Shown here: piece after piece, positions 1 through 12,293 of the stretch
Layout of the letters: each line of letters begins with the position of its first letter
Position numbering within the stretch: the first letter of the stretch is position 1
Source: Aptenodytes patagonicus
Lineage: Eukaryota > Chordata > Aves > Sphenisciformes > Spheniscidae
Assembly: GCF_965638725.1 (NCBI RefSeq)
Contig: NC_134951.1
Coordinates: 7,303,410 to 7,367,409 of the forward strand
Direction of reading: 5' to 3'
Length of the DNA stretch: 64,000 nt
Program-made: the position numbers and the translations under genes
The notes under the pieces: generated by a model
Told to the model about the DNA's origin: nothing
The model's database searches: none
The model's input: the letters and a program-made list of their open reading frames with translations, nothing else

Positions 1-563
1 CTGCAGCCCATGGAGAACCATGGTGGGGCAGATATCCACACTGCAGCCCGTGGAAGATCCCATGCTGCAGTAGGTGGACATGCTCTGAAGGAGCAGCAGC
101 CCATGGAGAGCCCATGCTGGAGCTGGCTTATCCTGAAGGACTGCAGCCCATGGGAAGGACCCATGCTGGAGCAGGGGAAGAGTGTGAGGAGGAAGGAGTG
201 GCAGAGACAACGTGTTATGGACTGACTGCAACCCCCATTCCCCGTCCCCCTGTGCTGCTCAGGGGAAGAGGTAGAGTAGTTGGGAATGAAGGAGTGAATT
301 TGAGCTTGGGAAGAAGCAGGGGGTGGCAGGAAGGTGTTTTAGTTTTGTCTTTGTTTCTCACCATCCTACCCTATTTTCAATTGGCAATAAATTAAACTGA
401 TTTTCCACGTCTGTTTTGCCTGTGACAGTAATTGGTGAGTGATCTCCCTGTCCTTATCTTTACCATGAGCTTTTCCATCTTTCTCCCCATCTCCTGTTGA
501 GGAGGGGCAGTGAGAGAGCAGCTGGGTGGGCATCTGGCAGCTGGCCAAGGTCAACCCACTGCA
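1..563 (+). mobile_element. Family-A avian LTR, 3' part, cut by window edge
   Basis: The block begins inside a minisatellite of CTGCAGCCCATGG / CATGCTGGAGCAGG-type units, passes an AATAAA-like signal near 386, and ends GGTCAACCCACTGCA at 563. The same order, in reverse, occurs at 5407-6882, 27792-28878 and 46875-48553, which have both ends. It is therefore the 3' part of an LTR in sense orientation whose 5' part lies outside the window. The short ORFs over the repeats are not genes. Confidence 0.8.
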
Positions 564-689
564 ATGGCTCCTGTTTTTTCAATGCTTTCTCCTGCTTACC
601 ACTGGTGTGAGAAAGAAAAGAAGGTCTTATTTTTTTTTTGCTTTTGCTATTTTTTGAAAGAGAACCAATTTATCTTTCGGCAACTTGAA

Positions 690-765
690 ACTTGGTGGTT
701 GGACTAGATGATCTTCAAAGGTCCCTTACAGCCCAAACCATTCCATGATTCTATGTTGTATGATT
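690..765 (+). mobile_element. CR1 LINE 3' end fragment
   Basis: Contains the CR1 3' signature: TTGGACTAGATGATCTTC, then GGTCCCTTACAGCCCAAACC, then CCATGATTCTATG. Only the last ~75 bp are recognisable, as is usual for strongly 5'-truncated CR1 copies. Confidence 0.75.
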
Positions 766-1164
766 TGGACGTGAAGGATAGATGTACTTGTTCTTATAAA
801 GTTCCTCAGTGCCTACAAAACACAGAAAATATCTATCTATTTTTTAGTTTGGGGTCACTTCTTTCCAAGATAATTGGCTGTGTTGGTGTCAGGCATGTAT
901 AAAGACTGTAAAGAGAAAGTTAACAACACTTAATAGGAAATATATTTAAGAGCTGTGATAAACAAAACCATACCTGAGATGATTAAAAAATTAAATTACT
1001 GGTCAAAGGAGTCTATTCATTTTAGTCTTGATGAAAGTGGTCTTTAATTTGCTTTGGTTGTTTACAATGGGAAGTGTACTGAAAACCATTGATATTTCAA
1101 GGCTATAAGGAAAACTACAGTGAAGTATGTTTATTTTCAGGTTAGCTTGTACAGTGTCCTTCAC

Positions 1165-1276
1165 TGAAGATCTGGGACTGTGTTTGCTTATTAGAAAATA
1201 TACAAATATCTCAAAAAAAATGAAGATCTGGGACTGTGTTTGCTTATTAGAAAATATACGAATATCTCAAAAAAAA
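1165..1276 (+). repeat. 56-bp tandem duplication (two units)
   Basis: Units 1165-1220 and 1221-1276 both begin TGAAGATCTGGGACTGTG and end in an A-run. I see a single A/G difference, so the duplication is recent or homogenised. Confidence 0.95.
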
Positions 1277-4069
1277 TGAGGAGACTGGTCAATCACAGAT
1301 GCCAAGCGCAAACTCACTGCTGACTTGGAAATCCCAGGGTCTGGATGGATGATGGCTCATTGTCTGACATCCACAGGTTTCACACACTTGAAAACATGGA
1401 GACAAGTTGAGAAACACAGCTAAAAACCCCAGCAACCAGAGGAGAGTTGTGAATGATTTGCATATGGAGATATTGGGCTGGGGAAAATGTTATCTTCTAC
1501 ATAATGTTTTCCCATGCAAAATTTGAACCACCACAGCACAGCCTTATTTCTATGACGTTGCTTAATTCAAGTTATTATTTAAAAAACTGAAATGGGGATG
1601 AATTGTCAAGTTTAGTTCTGGATTTGAATGCAAAGTTTAGCAAAATTTCAGGGCTGAATTGGATTAGGATTAGATAATTTCTGATGTTAAAAGGTCATCT
1701 GTAAGAATAACTATGTACAAATCCTCCCAAATTCCAGTCATCTTCAGATCTGATATTTTGGCATTAAGAATTTCTAGTACTTATGAATGAGCAGTACAAA
1801 AAAATAAAAGAAAATGGAAATGTTGCGGTTGCAGTGAGTTAATATACCATGTACAATTGCATTAAATGTGCTTAAGTCTATTTAATAGCACACAAATTCA
1901 GCAGATCAGTCTTTGAGAGCTTCGCATGGTTAAAATTATGCTTCCAATGGTAGGAGTCCGGTCTCACCGTGGATCCTTACTGAAGGTTTCCCACTTCAGC
2001 CCAACTCTCAGTGAGTACCTGGTCGCTTGGGGTGATGAATGCTGTTGGATTTGGAGCCTCAGTGTTTTCTCATGTATTGCTGGCAACAGTATTTTGACCA
2101 TACCAATACGTGATCCCCTGTTCCTGTAGATGGACCGCTCATGAACGGTGGTGTGGCTGTGCTGTGCTCAGTATCTGAAGATGCGTTCTTGCTTTCTTCC
2201 CCAGAGCAGAGGTGGAGAGCAGAAACTATCGCAGGACAGCCGCAATGAAAGGAATCCCCTTAGACCAGAGAGATGAAGACTGGGAACTCAAGAAAGAAGA
2301 GTTTGAGAAAAACTCACCATGTTCTCGGGAGAACTGCACATCCTCTGCTCAAAAGAAAAATCGAAAAAAAAGGGGGAAGCAGTAGTGTGCCCTGCCTATT
2401 TGGTGCCACTGAGACCCTGCGATGCACATCAAAGGCGCTGGCAGACCTCAGGTGCATCTGCAGGGTGAAATATGGATGAACGGGAGAAGCAGATGGACAC
2501 AAGAATGCATTTTGTGATGTACTGTAAATATTGTCATTAATAGGGAACAGGTAGAAGTGCTTCTGTCTATCTGTGTGTCTGTATGTATCAGATCTCAAAT
2601 ATCAGAAAACTGCAGAAGGTGTTTAAATATACTAATACTCTAAGTCACCGAAATGTATAAATTTACAGAAATGACAACAATTACCCGTATTGTCTGAGAG
2701 GGAAATGTTTTTGCTCCTAATTGATTCATGAAAGCATCTGGGACTGTGGTTCTGCTCACTCTGGTGATGTCAGTGGCCTTTGCTTGTTTGTTTCTGGTCC
2801 TGAGTCAACCAGGAGGCTCTACAGGGGCTCATAGCCTCTCTCTTTTCTTTGGGAGTGGGGTGTAGTTGCTTCTTCTGGCTGAAGGGGAGACGTTTGGTGT
2901 TGACCTTCTGCTGGACACATGGGTCTAACAGCCTGTATCTAACATTCCCGACCCAGCAAAGGGGAAAATGTGCTCCCTCGTTGCTGCTTTCAGACATCTG
3001 TGACTGCCAAGACAGTTAGAGCACTGCTTTATTTCTAGCAGTGCCCCCAGCCATTTTTATGTCTATGCTCGTAGGAATGCTGTGGAACTGGTCCTGAGCT
3101 ATCCCTCCGCTCATCAGCAGTTTCCACGGCAAAAGCATTTTTAACTGTTTCACTTCTCAATCATAAAAAAATGTTTTGAATTTGACCCAAGACAGTTTTC
3201 CAGACCATGCCAGCACTGGGCAGCCATTCGTATTGACTTTTGACATCTTTTATGTGTCTGCCTCCCTTCCCCTCTGTTTCCCCTTCACTACCCAAACCTG
3301 GTGCTTCTGTAGTGACTTGGTTATAGGTGTCCTCCACACCCTCCACACAACACGCAGGCGTTGCAATCATGACCAACAGCTCCGTGATCCATCTCCCTCT
3401 CCTAGATTTGCAGGGACTAATTCAGCCATCTACACAGAGCTGCCTAATGCCACCGACCCAGGCTGACCCTGTAGGTCTCCAGAAGATCCTGTGCTGTAGC
3501 TCCCAACCCTGTGCAGATGTCTCAGATACCCTAGGTCTTCTCAGATGACTCAAGATGCCTATGTTTGGACAAATGAGTCAAGCTCCAGCTTTGTCTTTTG
3601 TCATTTGCACTTTCCAAGCCATATGAAATGTCAACTCCATTCACAGTTGGCCTGGCTGTTGAATTAGTGACAGTGCAAGTGGAGGCAATACATGGGACAG
3701 AGTGCCTATTGCCATGCTGATAAACCAAACAGGCCTCCTTCTAGCCCTGAGGCCAGCTGGTGGAGTGTCCTGTAGCTGAGTAACATTTTCCCCAGAGCTG
3801 GGCACATCATTGCATCTCTCCAGAGACCAGCTTTGGCATATGGGCTGTGCACTGTGGCCGTGGTGTTTTACAACCTGTCTCCTCCAGTGCCAGCCGGATG
3901 GGGCTGGTGCATGGGCAGGTGATGCTGTGTTTGGGCATCATGTTCACAGGGGTTTCATGGAGATGGAAGAAAGCGTCTTCAGTGTGGTTTGCTGGGGCTG
4001 CATTCTTTTGTGTGAGAACATCTGCAAGATGTTGTTTTTGCCAACAAAAACTGAGTTTGTTTTCAAGAC

Positions 4070-5044
4070 AATGTATTTCTACTAGCAGAAGGCTTCTCAG
4101 ACCTTCCTTTCTCCCCAGTAAAGGAGATGTGGTTGTCTTGTAGGACAACAGTGTGAAGGACTCACTAATTTCTACGTACTCTTTGTTAGAAATCAAAACA
4201 GAGGAAGAGTTTCTGCTCAGAGAACATGAGTTCTTGAGTCTTGTGGTATGTGAACTTTTGAGGGATGATGTTGCATGGGATGTAGGGACTAAAAGGATTT
4301 TCCATGGTCTTTTTGTGAAAGCGATTGGGACTGTCATGCTAAAGGATCAACTGCACTGAGCAACCGCAGGGGAAGAAGGGAGGTGTGGTGGTGCCTGTCC
4401 TTTAAAGGCCTTTCAGCTGGGGAGATGTGTCCAGGGGAGATGTGTCCAGGGGAGATGTTTAAGATCTGCCTCCCTCAGGAAATGTGGGTGGTGCAGAGTG
4501 TCTCCTACTGTGGAAGTGGGACTCAGTGGAGTTTGGCATCTGATCTGAATTGCAGCTCAAGGCAAACAGCTCAAGGCAATGTGCTCTGAGTTTCTAATTT
4601 TGATCAGATGACTCAAACCCTTTCTTTTTAGCAGAGCAAAATGAATGTAATTTTTTGCTTTACTACTGCAGGAAAAGCCAGAAAAGAGTGAAAGCTAATG
4701 GTTTGAAAACACTTTCTTATACTTTCTTATTAACCTCTTCCCTTTTCATTTTTGTGGGGATGGAGAGGAAGAGGGAAGGGAGTGCTCTTTTGCCCATGGA
4801 AAAGGCAACCTTTAAAATAAAAAGGTTACAAACTAAGCTTTTTTGCCTTCACTTCAACTTTTCAAATTAGCATCCTGGGGCCACTCATGTTCTCTGAGCA
4901 GAAACTCTTCCTCTGTTTTGAATTCTAATAGAGAGTACGTAGAAATTAGTGAGTCCTTCACACTGTTGTCCTACAAGACAACCACATCTCCTTTACTGGG
5001 GGGAAAGGAAGGTCTGAGAAGCCTTCTGCTGGTAGAAATACATT
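4070..5044. repeat. Inverted repeat, ~160-bp arms, ~650-bp loop
   Basis: Left arm 4070-4230 is the reverse complement, with a few mismatches, of right arm 4885-5044. For example CTGCTCAGAGAACATGAG on the left pairs with CTCATGTTCTCTGAGCAG on the right. No transposase or family name is recognised. It could be two copies of an unlisted short repeat or a local inverted duplication. Confidence 0.85.
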
Positions 5045-5406
5045 AAAGGTTGTTCTCAAAAACAGCAGATAGAAAGCTCGAGGGCTTCTTATAGAGTGAA
5101 TCCATGTCCAGCAGGACTGATGCTACACCTGAGATGACTCCCTGGAGATAATTTTGGGTATATCTGAACTCTGCAGGGCTTCAGGAAACCTCTAAGGTTT
5201 GGGCTCCACACCTGGCAAATGTACTCCTTCTGGGTGAGTGTTTTAAAACAAAAGCAGAAACAAAACCTGCTGAGATGTGTGAAGAATGCGCACTTGGCAC
5301 TTGGCACGAGGTAAGATGTGCCTCTGGGCCTGGGCTGGTGACAGAAACGAACAATTCAGGTTCTGCTCTGTAAATGCTGGAACTATTTTGTGTTTAGGTT
5401 ATCTGC

Positions 5407-6882
5407 TGTGGTGGGTTGACCTTGGCCAGCTGCCAGACCCTACCCAGCCACTCCTTCACTCTCACTCCTCAACAGGACAGGGGTGGAAAATAAGATGGAA
5501 AAGCTCATGGGTCGAGATAAAGACAAGGAGATCACTCACCAATTACTGTCACGGGCAAAACAGACTTGACTTGGGGAAAATCAATTTAATTTATTGCCAA
5601 TTGAAAATAGAGTAGGATGACGAGGAACAAAGACAAAGCTAAAACACCTTACCTCCACCCCTCCTTCTTCCCAGGCTCAACTTCACTCCTTCATTCCCAA
5701 CTTTTCTACCTCCTCCTCCTGAGTGGCGCAGGGGGACAGGGAATGGGGGTTGCGGTCAGTTCATAACTGTGCTGGTTTTGGCTGGCATAGAGTTGAATTT
5801 CTTCATAGTAGCTTTTAAGGTGCTATGTTTTGGATTTGTGCTGGAAACAGTGTTGATAACACAGGGATGTTTTTGCTATTGCTGAGCAGTGCTGACACAG
5901 AGACAAGGCCTCTTCTGCTTCTCACCCCACCCCACCAGTGAGCAGGCTGGGGGTGCACAAGAAGTTGGGAGGGGACACAGCCGGGACAGCTGACCCCACC
6001 TGACCAAAGGGATATTCCACACCATATGACGTCATGCTCAGCATATAAAGCTGGGGGAAGAAGAAGGAAGGGGGGGACGTTTGGAGTGATGGCGTTTGTC
6101 TTCCCAAGTCACCGTTACGCGTGATGGAGCCCTGCTTTCCTGGAGATGGCTGAACACCTGCCTGCCGATGGGAAGGAGTGAATGAATTCCTTGTTTTGCT
6201 TTGCTTGCGTGCGTGGCTTTTGCTTTCCCTATTAAACTGTCTTTATCTCAACCCACGAGTTTTCTCACTTTTACTCCTCCAATTCTCTCCCCCATCCCTC
6301 TGGGGGGGAGTGAGCGGGCAGCTGCGTGGTGCTTAGTTGCCGGCTGGGGTTAAATCACAACAATAATGTGTTGTCTCTTCCACTCCTTCCTCCTCATGCT
6401 CTTCCCCTGCTCCAACATGGGCTCTCCATGGGCTGCAGTCCTTCAGGGCACACCCACTTACTCTGGCATAGGGTCCTCCACGGGCTGCAGTGTGGATATC
6501 TGCTCCACCGTGGACCTTCATTGGCTTCAGGCAGACAACCTACGTGATGTGAGCACCATGGTCCTCTCCATGGGCTGCAGGGGAATCCCTGCTCCGGCAC
6601 CTAGAGCACCTCCTCCTTTTCCTTCTCTGAGCCTGTTTCTTGCAGGACTGTTTCTCACAATTTTCTTCACTCCTCACTGCCGGGCAGTGTTTTTGCTGTT
6701 TCTCAAATATATTTTCCCAGAGGAGCCACAAGCATCACTGCTGGCCTGAGCTGTGTCCTGTGGTGGGTCCATTGGAGCTGGCTGGAACTAGCTTTCCCCG
6801 GCACAGGGCAGCCTTGACCTTGCCTCACAGAGATCCCCCTGGACCCCCCAGCTGCCAGCCCCTGGCACGAACACCCCGTACA
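5407..6882 (-). mobile_element. Family-A solo LTR with TSD, carrying a nested LTR
   Basis: On the + strand it begins TGTGGTGGGTTGACC and ends CACCCCGTACA. It is flanked on both sides by TCTGC (5402-5406 and 6883-6887), a perfect 5-bp target-site duplication. The sense strand is minus; a poly(A) signal of the AATAAA type lies near 5590. The LTR is split by a family-B LTR at 5768-6362. No internal retroviral genes lie beside it, so it is a solo LTR left by LTR-LTR recombination. Confidence 0.88.
5768..6362 (+). mobile_element. Family-B solo LTR nested in a family-A LTR
   Basis: Begins TGTGCTGGTTTTGGCTGG and ends AATCACAACA. Inside are a TGACGTCA (CRE-like) site, a TATAAA box near 6044, and ATTAAA followed by TCTCAACCCACGAG. 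Its flanks ATAAC and ATAAT match at four of five bases. It shares its layout with 11749-12293. The family-A sequence resumes directly after it, so this insertion is the younger event. Confidence 0.87.
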
Positions 6883-7637
6883 TCTGCCCATGGTCACTGT
6901 GAGATGAAAGCATGACTTTATTCCACACTGCACTTTGCACAAAAACCACCTTCCTCGGTGTTTTACCGAGCCAGAGTCCATCGGTAAAAGGAGATCTTGT
7001 AAAAAAATAAAAGCAGAGCAGGAGAGCAGTGGCACAGAAGAGGGGAAATCATGTTTTTGCATGAAGTGGGGCAGAGATAGGACACATAAAGCTGGCGAGG
7101 GAAGTGGCTCTCCACCCCACTTGTCCACCCCAAGGCCATTTCTGCGTTGCTGTTTATGTCAGTAACCACCTCTGGTGAATAACAGTGATCAACATATTCA
7201 CACATAAGTTATAAACCAATGCAAGATAGTGATACAACCCATAATACTACAAAGTACACGGCCACAGCAGAAATAAATGTAAAACAAAATAGATATAAAT
7301 ATGTTGTTTAATTAATTCATTTCAATCAGCAAACACCAAAGCATTTTTAGAAGGTTTGCAGTATTGTTATTCCCCTTTTGCAGCTAGCCCATGTACAAGG
7401 TCTAAATTACTCTGTTATTGACAATAATTTAACTCAAAGAATTGTCTAAATCAAATTATAATAATACTTTATTTAACTTATAATTTAATTCAAAGAATTT
7501 TAATGATGTTTTCTTAACTTAGATGGTGAAGATAGAACATCTGTATCATCTACACTGGCTGGAGAGCTGCATTAAATTACTTGATTTTATAATAAAATAT
7601 CGACATTTTTAATGGGCGCCAGCTTTTATTACAGTTC
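6883..7637. other. Intergenic DNA, no gene seen
   Basis: AT-rich spacer between the family-A LTR and the 3' end of the TAS2R pseudogene. No exon, repeat family or RNA gene was recognised. Confidence 0.55.
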
Positions 7638-8590
7638 CTACCTCATGCAAACCCTGCACTTCACACAGGGCAGAGTCCTTAGCAGTGCCTTTTCCAGTTT
7701 GGGGTTGCTGAAAATCAGAATAAGGGAAGGAACAGCCAGAAAAGCATACTGAAATACTAAAATGAGAAATGTCACAGGATTTTCCTTCTTCGTGGCATAA
7801 CTCAATGTCAAGACCAAACATGTAAAGTTAATGCTGTAAATGAAGAAGAAGGACAGAATAGATTTTGTGGCTTTGATATGGACATCCATGCTGAGGTTCT
7901 TCACTGAGTTTGTCTGCATCTTGCATTTGTGTCTCCAGAGAGAAAAGAGGAGGAGAAGGGCCGAATGATTACTGCTGTGAATGTGGCAGTAAATCCAAAG
8001 CTGCTGATAAAAAAAATAGGGAAAAAATGTTCATCCATTCTGACACTCAGTTTCCAGAAATTTCCTAGGGTGGTGGAATTGAGGTTGTTACAGCGTGCTT
8101 CATCGGTGATGTTGTAGACAAAGATGCAGATGACCAGGGATAAAAGCACTGAACCCAACAACAGCCATGGCACGATCCTGTCAATTTTTACTTTCAGGTA
8201 GATGAAAAAGATGTGCCTGAAATTTGCAATTTTTGTACAATAAAAACCACAAAGACAGGCAGAAACCCACAAGTTGGAAGAATTTAAAACGTTTTGAATA
8301 ACTGCAGGTAGTTGGGGTACAGGGTGAACGTAAAAGCAGCAGGGATAAATTATTCAAAGAAAGGAATATATCCATGTGATGCATAAATATCAAAACCTGA
8401 AGCATCCCAGAAACAGCAAGATCTTCTCATTAGAGTTAAAGATTTTCTTTCTGACCCAAGCAATACAAAGCACAGAAACAACGACAGTGTTTATCCACGT
8501 GCCAGCAAATGCCTGAAGTGTGATGATGACCATAGCCATGGCATCGTATAAAGTGGCATTAAATTTATCTTGAGAGTAACAGGCTTCCAT
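7638..8590 (-). pseudogene. Bitter taste receptor (TAS2R) pseudogene
   Basis: A single-exon, roughly 317-codon reading frame of the TAS2R G-protein-coupled receptor family, whose intact members are seven-helix receptors on taste and gut chemosensory cells. Starting at 8590 (MEACYSQDKF), the minus strand shows a hydrophobic first helix, a WVRKKI stretch after it, an AVPSLILIFSNPKLEKALL segment matching the conserved TAS2R helix 7 and C-terminal region, and a stop at 7638. Two in-frame TGA codons interrupt the helix-2 region (about 8385-8387 and 8346-8348), and a single-base loss near 7955, before SLWRH, shifts the frame. The helix pattern is otherwise well kept, so inactivation looks fairly recent. 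The exact TAS2R subfamily is not assigned. Confidence 0.85.
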
Positions 8591-9149
8591 CCTCCAAGAT
8601 GGGTAGCAGTGCTGTGCTGGAAAAGTAGGTTGTTGCACCAATGCTTAACGCAGGTTAGCAGCCACTGTTCCCTGAGTGTCACGTACGGAAACAGGAGCTT
8701 TACAGAGCTGGTGGTGGTGGGGATTTTGGTGCTGCTCCTATTCAGAGCAGGGCAGGTGCAGGAATGTAAATGTGCTGGGTATTCCCTTGCCTGGTATCAG
8801 TGTCAGTCTTCAATATTTGAATTTCAGTTCAGAAGAGCTGTGTTGGTGACACAGACAATGTAGATGTTTTTCTGCAGTGGACAATGTTGTGATTTAGTGA
8901 CTGCCCCATGTTTGATCACTCTCAGGATCCACGATCTGGGTTCTTCTGTCCCTTTGTCGCCTATGATGCTCACGTGGAGGGGGGTGCTCAGCAAAGCACA
9001 GTCAGGGGAGTCACTGTCCTCTTTCATCCGAGACTCCAGGAGCTGCAAAATTCAACCAAGATGCTGGAAACTGGAGTTCATTTTGATCCTCCATGGGGAC
9101 TGAAATCCATGTGAGTTTTCCCAATGGTAATGCCTTAATTGTAAGTGAA
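8591..9149. other. Upstream of TAS2R pseudogene; nothing recognised
   Basis: No motif-bearing ORF, RNA gene or repeat family recognised before the CR1 insertion. Confidence 0.5.
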
Positions 9150-10295
9150 GACCCACACCGTCTCCCACAGCATTCTCCTCGAGAAGCTGGCGGCTCACGG
9201 CTTAGACAGGTGGACTCTGCGCTGGGTCAAAAACTGGCTGGACGGCTGGGCCCAGAGAGTTGTGGTGAATGGAGTTACATCCAGTTGCCGGCCGGTCACG
9301 AGCAGTGTTCCCCAGGGCTCGGTTTTGGGGCCGGTCTTGTTCAATATCTTTATCAATGATCTGGAGGAGGGGATCGAGTGGACCCTCAGCCAGTTTGCAG
9401 ACGACACCAAGTTGGGCGGGAGTGTTGACCTGCTCGAGGGTAGGAAGGCTCTGCAGAGGGACCTGGACAGGCTGGATCGATGGGCCCAGGCCAACTGTAC
9501 GAGATTCAACAAGGCCAAGTGCCGGGTCCTGCACTTCGGCCACAACAACCCCATGCAGCGCTACAGGCTTGGGGAAGAGTGGCTGGAAAGCTGCCTGTCG
9601 GAAAAGGACCTGGGGGTGCTGGTCGACAGCCGGCTGAACATGAGCCGGCAGTGTGCCCAGGCGGCCAAGAAGGCCAATGGCATCCTGGCCTGTATCAGAA
9701 ATAGTGTGGCCAGCAGGAGAGGGAAGTGATCGTGCCCCTGTACTCAGCCCTGGTGAGGCCGCCCCTCGAATACTGTGTTCAGTTTTGGGCCCCTCACTAC
9801 AAGAAGGACGTTGAGGTGCTGGAGCGTGTCCAGAGAAGGGCAACGAGGCTGGTGAGGGGTCTGGAGAACAAGTCTTCTGAGGAGCGGCTGAGGGAACTGG
9901 GACTGTTCAGCCTGGAGAAAAGGAGGCTGAGGGGAGACCTTATCGTGTTCTACAACCACCTGAAAGGAGGTTGTAGCGAGGTGGGTGTTGGTCTCTTCTC
10001 CCAAGGAACAAGCGATAGGACGAGAGGAAATGGCCTCAAGTTGCGGCAGGGGAGGTTTAGATTGGACATGAGGAAAAATGTCTTTACTGGAAGAGTGGTG
10101 AAACATTGGACCAGGCTGCCCAGGGAAGTGGTTGAGTCCCCATCCCTGGAGGCATTTAAAAGACATGTAGATGCGGCACTTAGGGACATGGTTTAGTGGG
10201 CATGGTGGTGTTGGGTTGACGGTTGGACTCGATGATCTTAGAGGTCTTTTCCAACCTCAATGATTCTATGATTCTGTGTTTCTATGATTCTATGG
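9150..10295 (+). mobile_element. CR1 LINE, 5'-truncated, with end of the RT ORF
   Basis: Encodes the C-terminal part of CR1 ORF2. The reverse transcriptase catalytic box appears as QFADDTK, preceded by [21 protein letters not shown] frameshift at about 9720-9729 splits the ORF; the second piece has VERVQRRAT-type sequence (here [14 protein letters not shown]) and RLPREVV near the end. The 3' UTR has TTGGACTCGATGATCTTAGAGG and repeated ATTCTATG octamers to about 10295. It lacks the 5' half of ORF2 and cannot move by itself. Confidence 0.93.
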
Positions 10296-11748
10296 TAGGG
10301 GGAGGGCATTGAAGGAAAAGCAGGACTTTCTTTTAAAGGTTTAAGTTGAAGCACATAGAGGAAAATGGCAAAAATAAGCATGAGTCCCTGTGCCAGGGTT
10401 CAAAACTCATCTGCTAGCAATGGGAAGAGTTTTAGGGATAGGACCATGCTGGGTTCCCGCCACACTGAAATACCCTCAAGCTTCCAAATGACTTTAAGTC
10501 CTGAAAACTGTGTTTTTTTAACAGGCAAGGTGTGTTAAGCTCTGCAGGGCATGGGCTGCCTATAGACTTTGGGTTTGTACAGGACCTTGCAGATTGGACC
10601 TTGCGCATTGGACCTTGCACATTGGGACCACAGTTACCAACTAGATCTTGGCTGATGCTGTAGCGTAAATTAAATCACAACAAATAGCTATATAGCTACA
10701 AGAAATAAACCACCAGCATTTTCTCTCTTCAGAATGATGCACTTGTTCCTGGGGGATATAAATGCAAGCACTACTCTTTGAATATTATTATCACATGCTC
10801 CTGTTTGCATTTTCTTGCTAAGGACCTTGCTACAGCATTAACACATTGAAATGTTTTTACAGAAGGCCTGGAGTTCATCTCAACAACAAAACATGGTACC
10901 TACCACATGTTCCCATGAAATCCATTCAGATAGTCCAGTGGCTTTTAATAAAAGTTCTAGTGAGATCTTCACTACTCTCTATTCTTCATATTGCCTAGAA
11001 AATATCAATGTCATAGCTAGGTTTGGATGCGGTCATTCAAAAATATTATGGATCATTTAAAACCAGTCATGCTTGACTGAGATGACGTTAGCGATAGTCA
11101 CTGCACTTATGGATGGATATTGTCTATGGATATTGTTTGGAAGCTCAAAAGAGAATTGCTTAAGGGAAACAACCCACTTCTCTGGGGCTAAAAATGCAAA
11201 AATGCAAGAAGCCAGATGATCTCCGGGTCCTTTAGACCTGCAAAAAGTCAGGAGTGAAGTCGTCAAACTGTGATGGTGATCAGACTCCTCTTGTGTGTGT
11301 GTGAAGAGCAACCTTATGGGTGCTGGACACAATGCTGCTGGCCTGCAGCAGGTGTAAGTAAGAAGCAGCATTTAATGAATCCCCCACTTCTCTGTATCTC
11401 ATTTGCCATCACCTTCATGTCTAAAGAGGGTGGAAGTTTTACGGACTGGGTGGCAAGGAGGCAAATCTGTTCCTTTTGTTTGGTCTATGCCCTCAAGTCC
11501 AGGAGTCAGGGCTGGCTTGTGCCAGCTGGCCATTAGTGGATTTTCTTCCCCTGAAAGTTGTGTTTCAGGAGGCTGATTTGGCAGTTTCTCTCCCTGTAAC
11601 CGCCATTCTGCTGCTCCTGTGACAGGTGGGCTGGGAACTGATGGTTGCTTTTTGGTGAATTCAGTTTGTTTCCTCTCTTGCAGCCCCAGTTTTGTGGGGT
11701 GGTTTTATGGGTTTATGGGTTTTATGGTTTTATGGGATGGTTTGCGAT
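10296..11748. other. Intergenic DNA, no gene seen
   Basis: No exon-like or repeat-family signal recognised. A short TTTATGG-type repetition at 11700-11735 lies just before the solo LTR. Confidence 0.5.
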
Positions 11749-12293
11749 TGTCCTGGTTTCAGCAGGGATAGAGTTAATTTCCTTCCTAGTGGCTGGTACA
11801 GTGCTGTGTTTTGGATTTAGGATGAGAACAAAGTTGATAACGCACCGATGTTTTAGTTGTTGCTGAGCAGTGCTTACACTAGCCAAGGACTTTTCAGCTT
11901 CCCATGCTCTACCGACTGAGCAGGCTGGAGGTGCACAAGAAGCTGGGAGGGGGCACAGCCAAACTGGCCAAAGGGACATTCCATACCATGGGACGTCATG
12001 CTCAGTACATAAACTGGGGAAAGCTGGCCGGGGGGGCCGCTGCTCGAGGACTGACTGGGCATCGGTCGGCGGGTGGTGAGCAATTGCACTGTGCATCACT
12101 AGTTTTGTGTATTATTATTATTATTATCATATTATTATTATTATTATATTTCAATTATTAAACTGTTTTTATCTCAACCCACGAGTTTTTCTCACTTGTG
12201 CTCTTCCAATTCTCTCCCCCATCCCACCGGGTGGGGGGGAGTGAGCGAGCGGCTGTGTGGTGCTTAGATGCCGACTGAGATTAAACCACGACA
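11749..12293 (+). mobile_element. Family-B solo LTR with perfect TSD
   Basis: Begins TGTCCTGGTTTCAGCAGGG and ends TTAAACCACGACA. GCGAT flanks it exactly on both sides (11744-11748 and 12294-12298). As in 5768-6362 it has GACGTCATGCTCAG, an ATAAA-type TATA region near 12009, and ATTAAACTG followed by TCTCAACCCACGAG. An ATT microsatellite (about 12111-12150) lies just before the poly(A) signal. No internal region is attached, so this is a solo LTR. Confidence 0.93.

Larger units (their letters stand above)
766..5406. other. Intergenic DNA, no gene recognised
   Basis: AT-rich unique DNA. Short ORFs on both strands show no family motif and no splice-consistent exon series. It contains a 56-bp tandem duplication (1165-1276), a 16-bp tandem GAGATGTGTCCAGGGG near 4425-4460, and a 160-bp inverted repeat (4070-5044). 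Confidence 0.6.

Noticed and set aside
3807-4337. 176-codon minus-strand ORF
   Set aside because: Part of it is simply one arm of the inverted repeat 4070-5044, whose mirror also gives an ORF; no domain is visible.
9202-9843. 213-codon minus-strand ORF
   Set aside because: It is the antisense shadow of the CR1 reverse transcriptase ORF.
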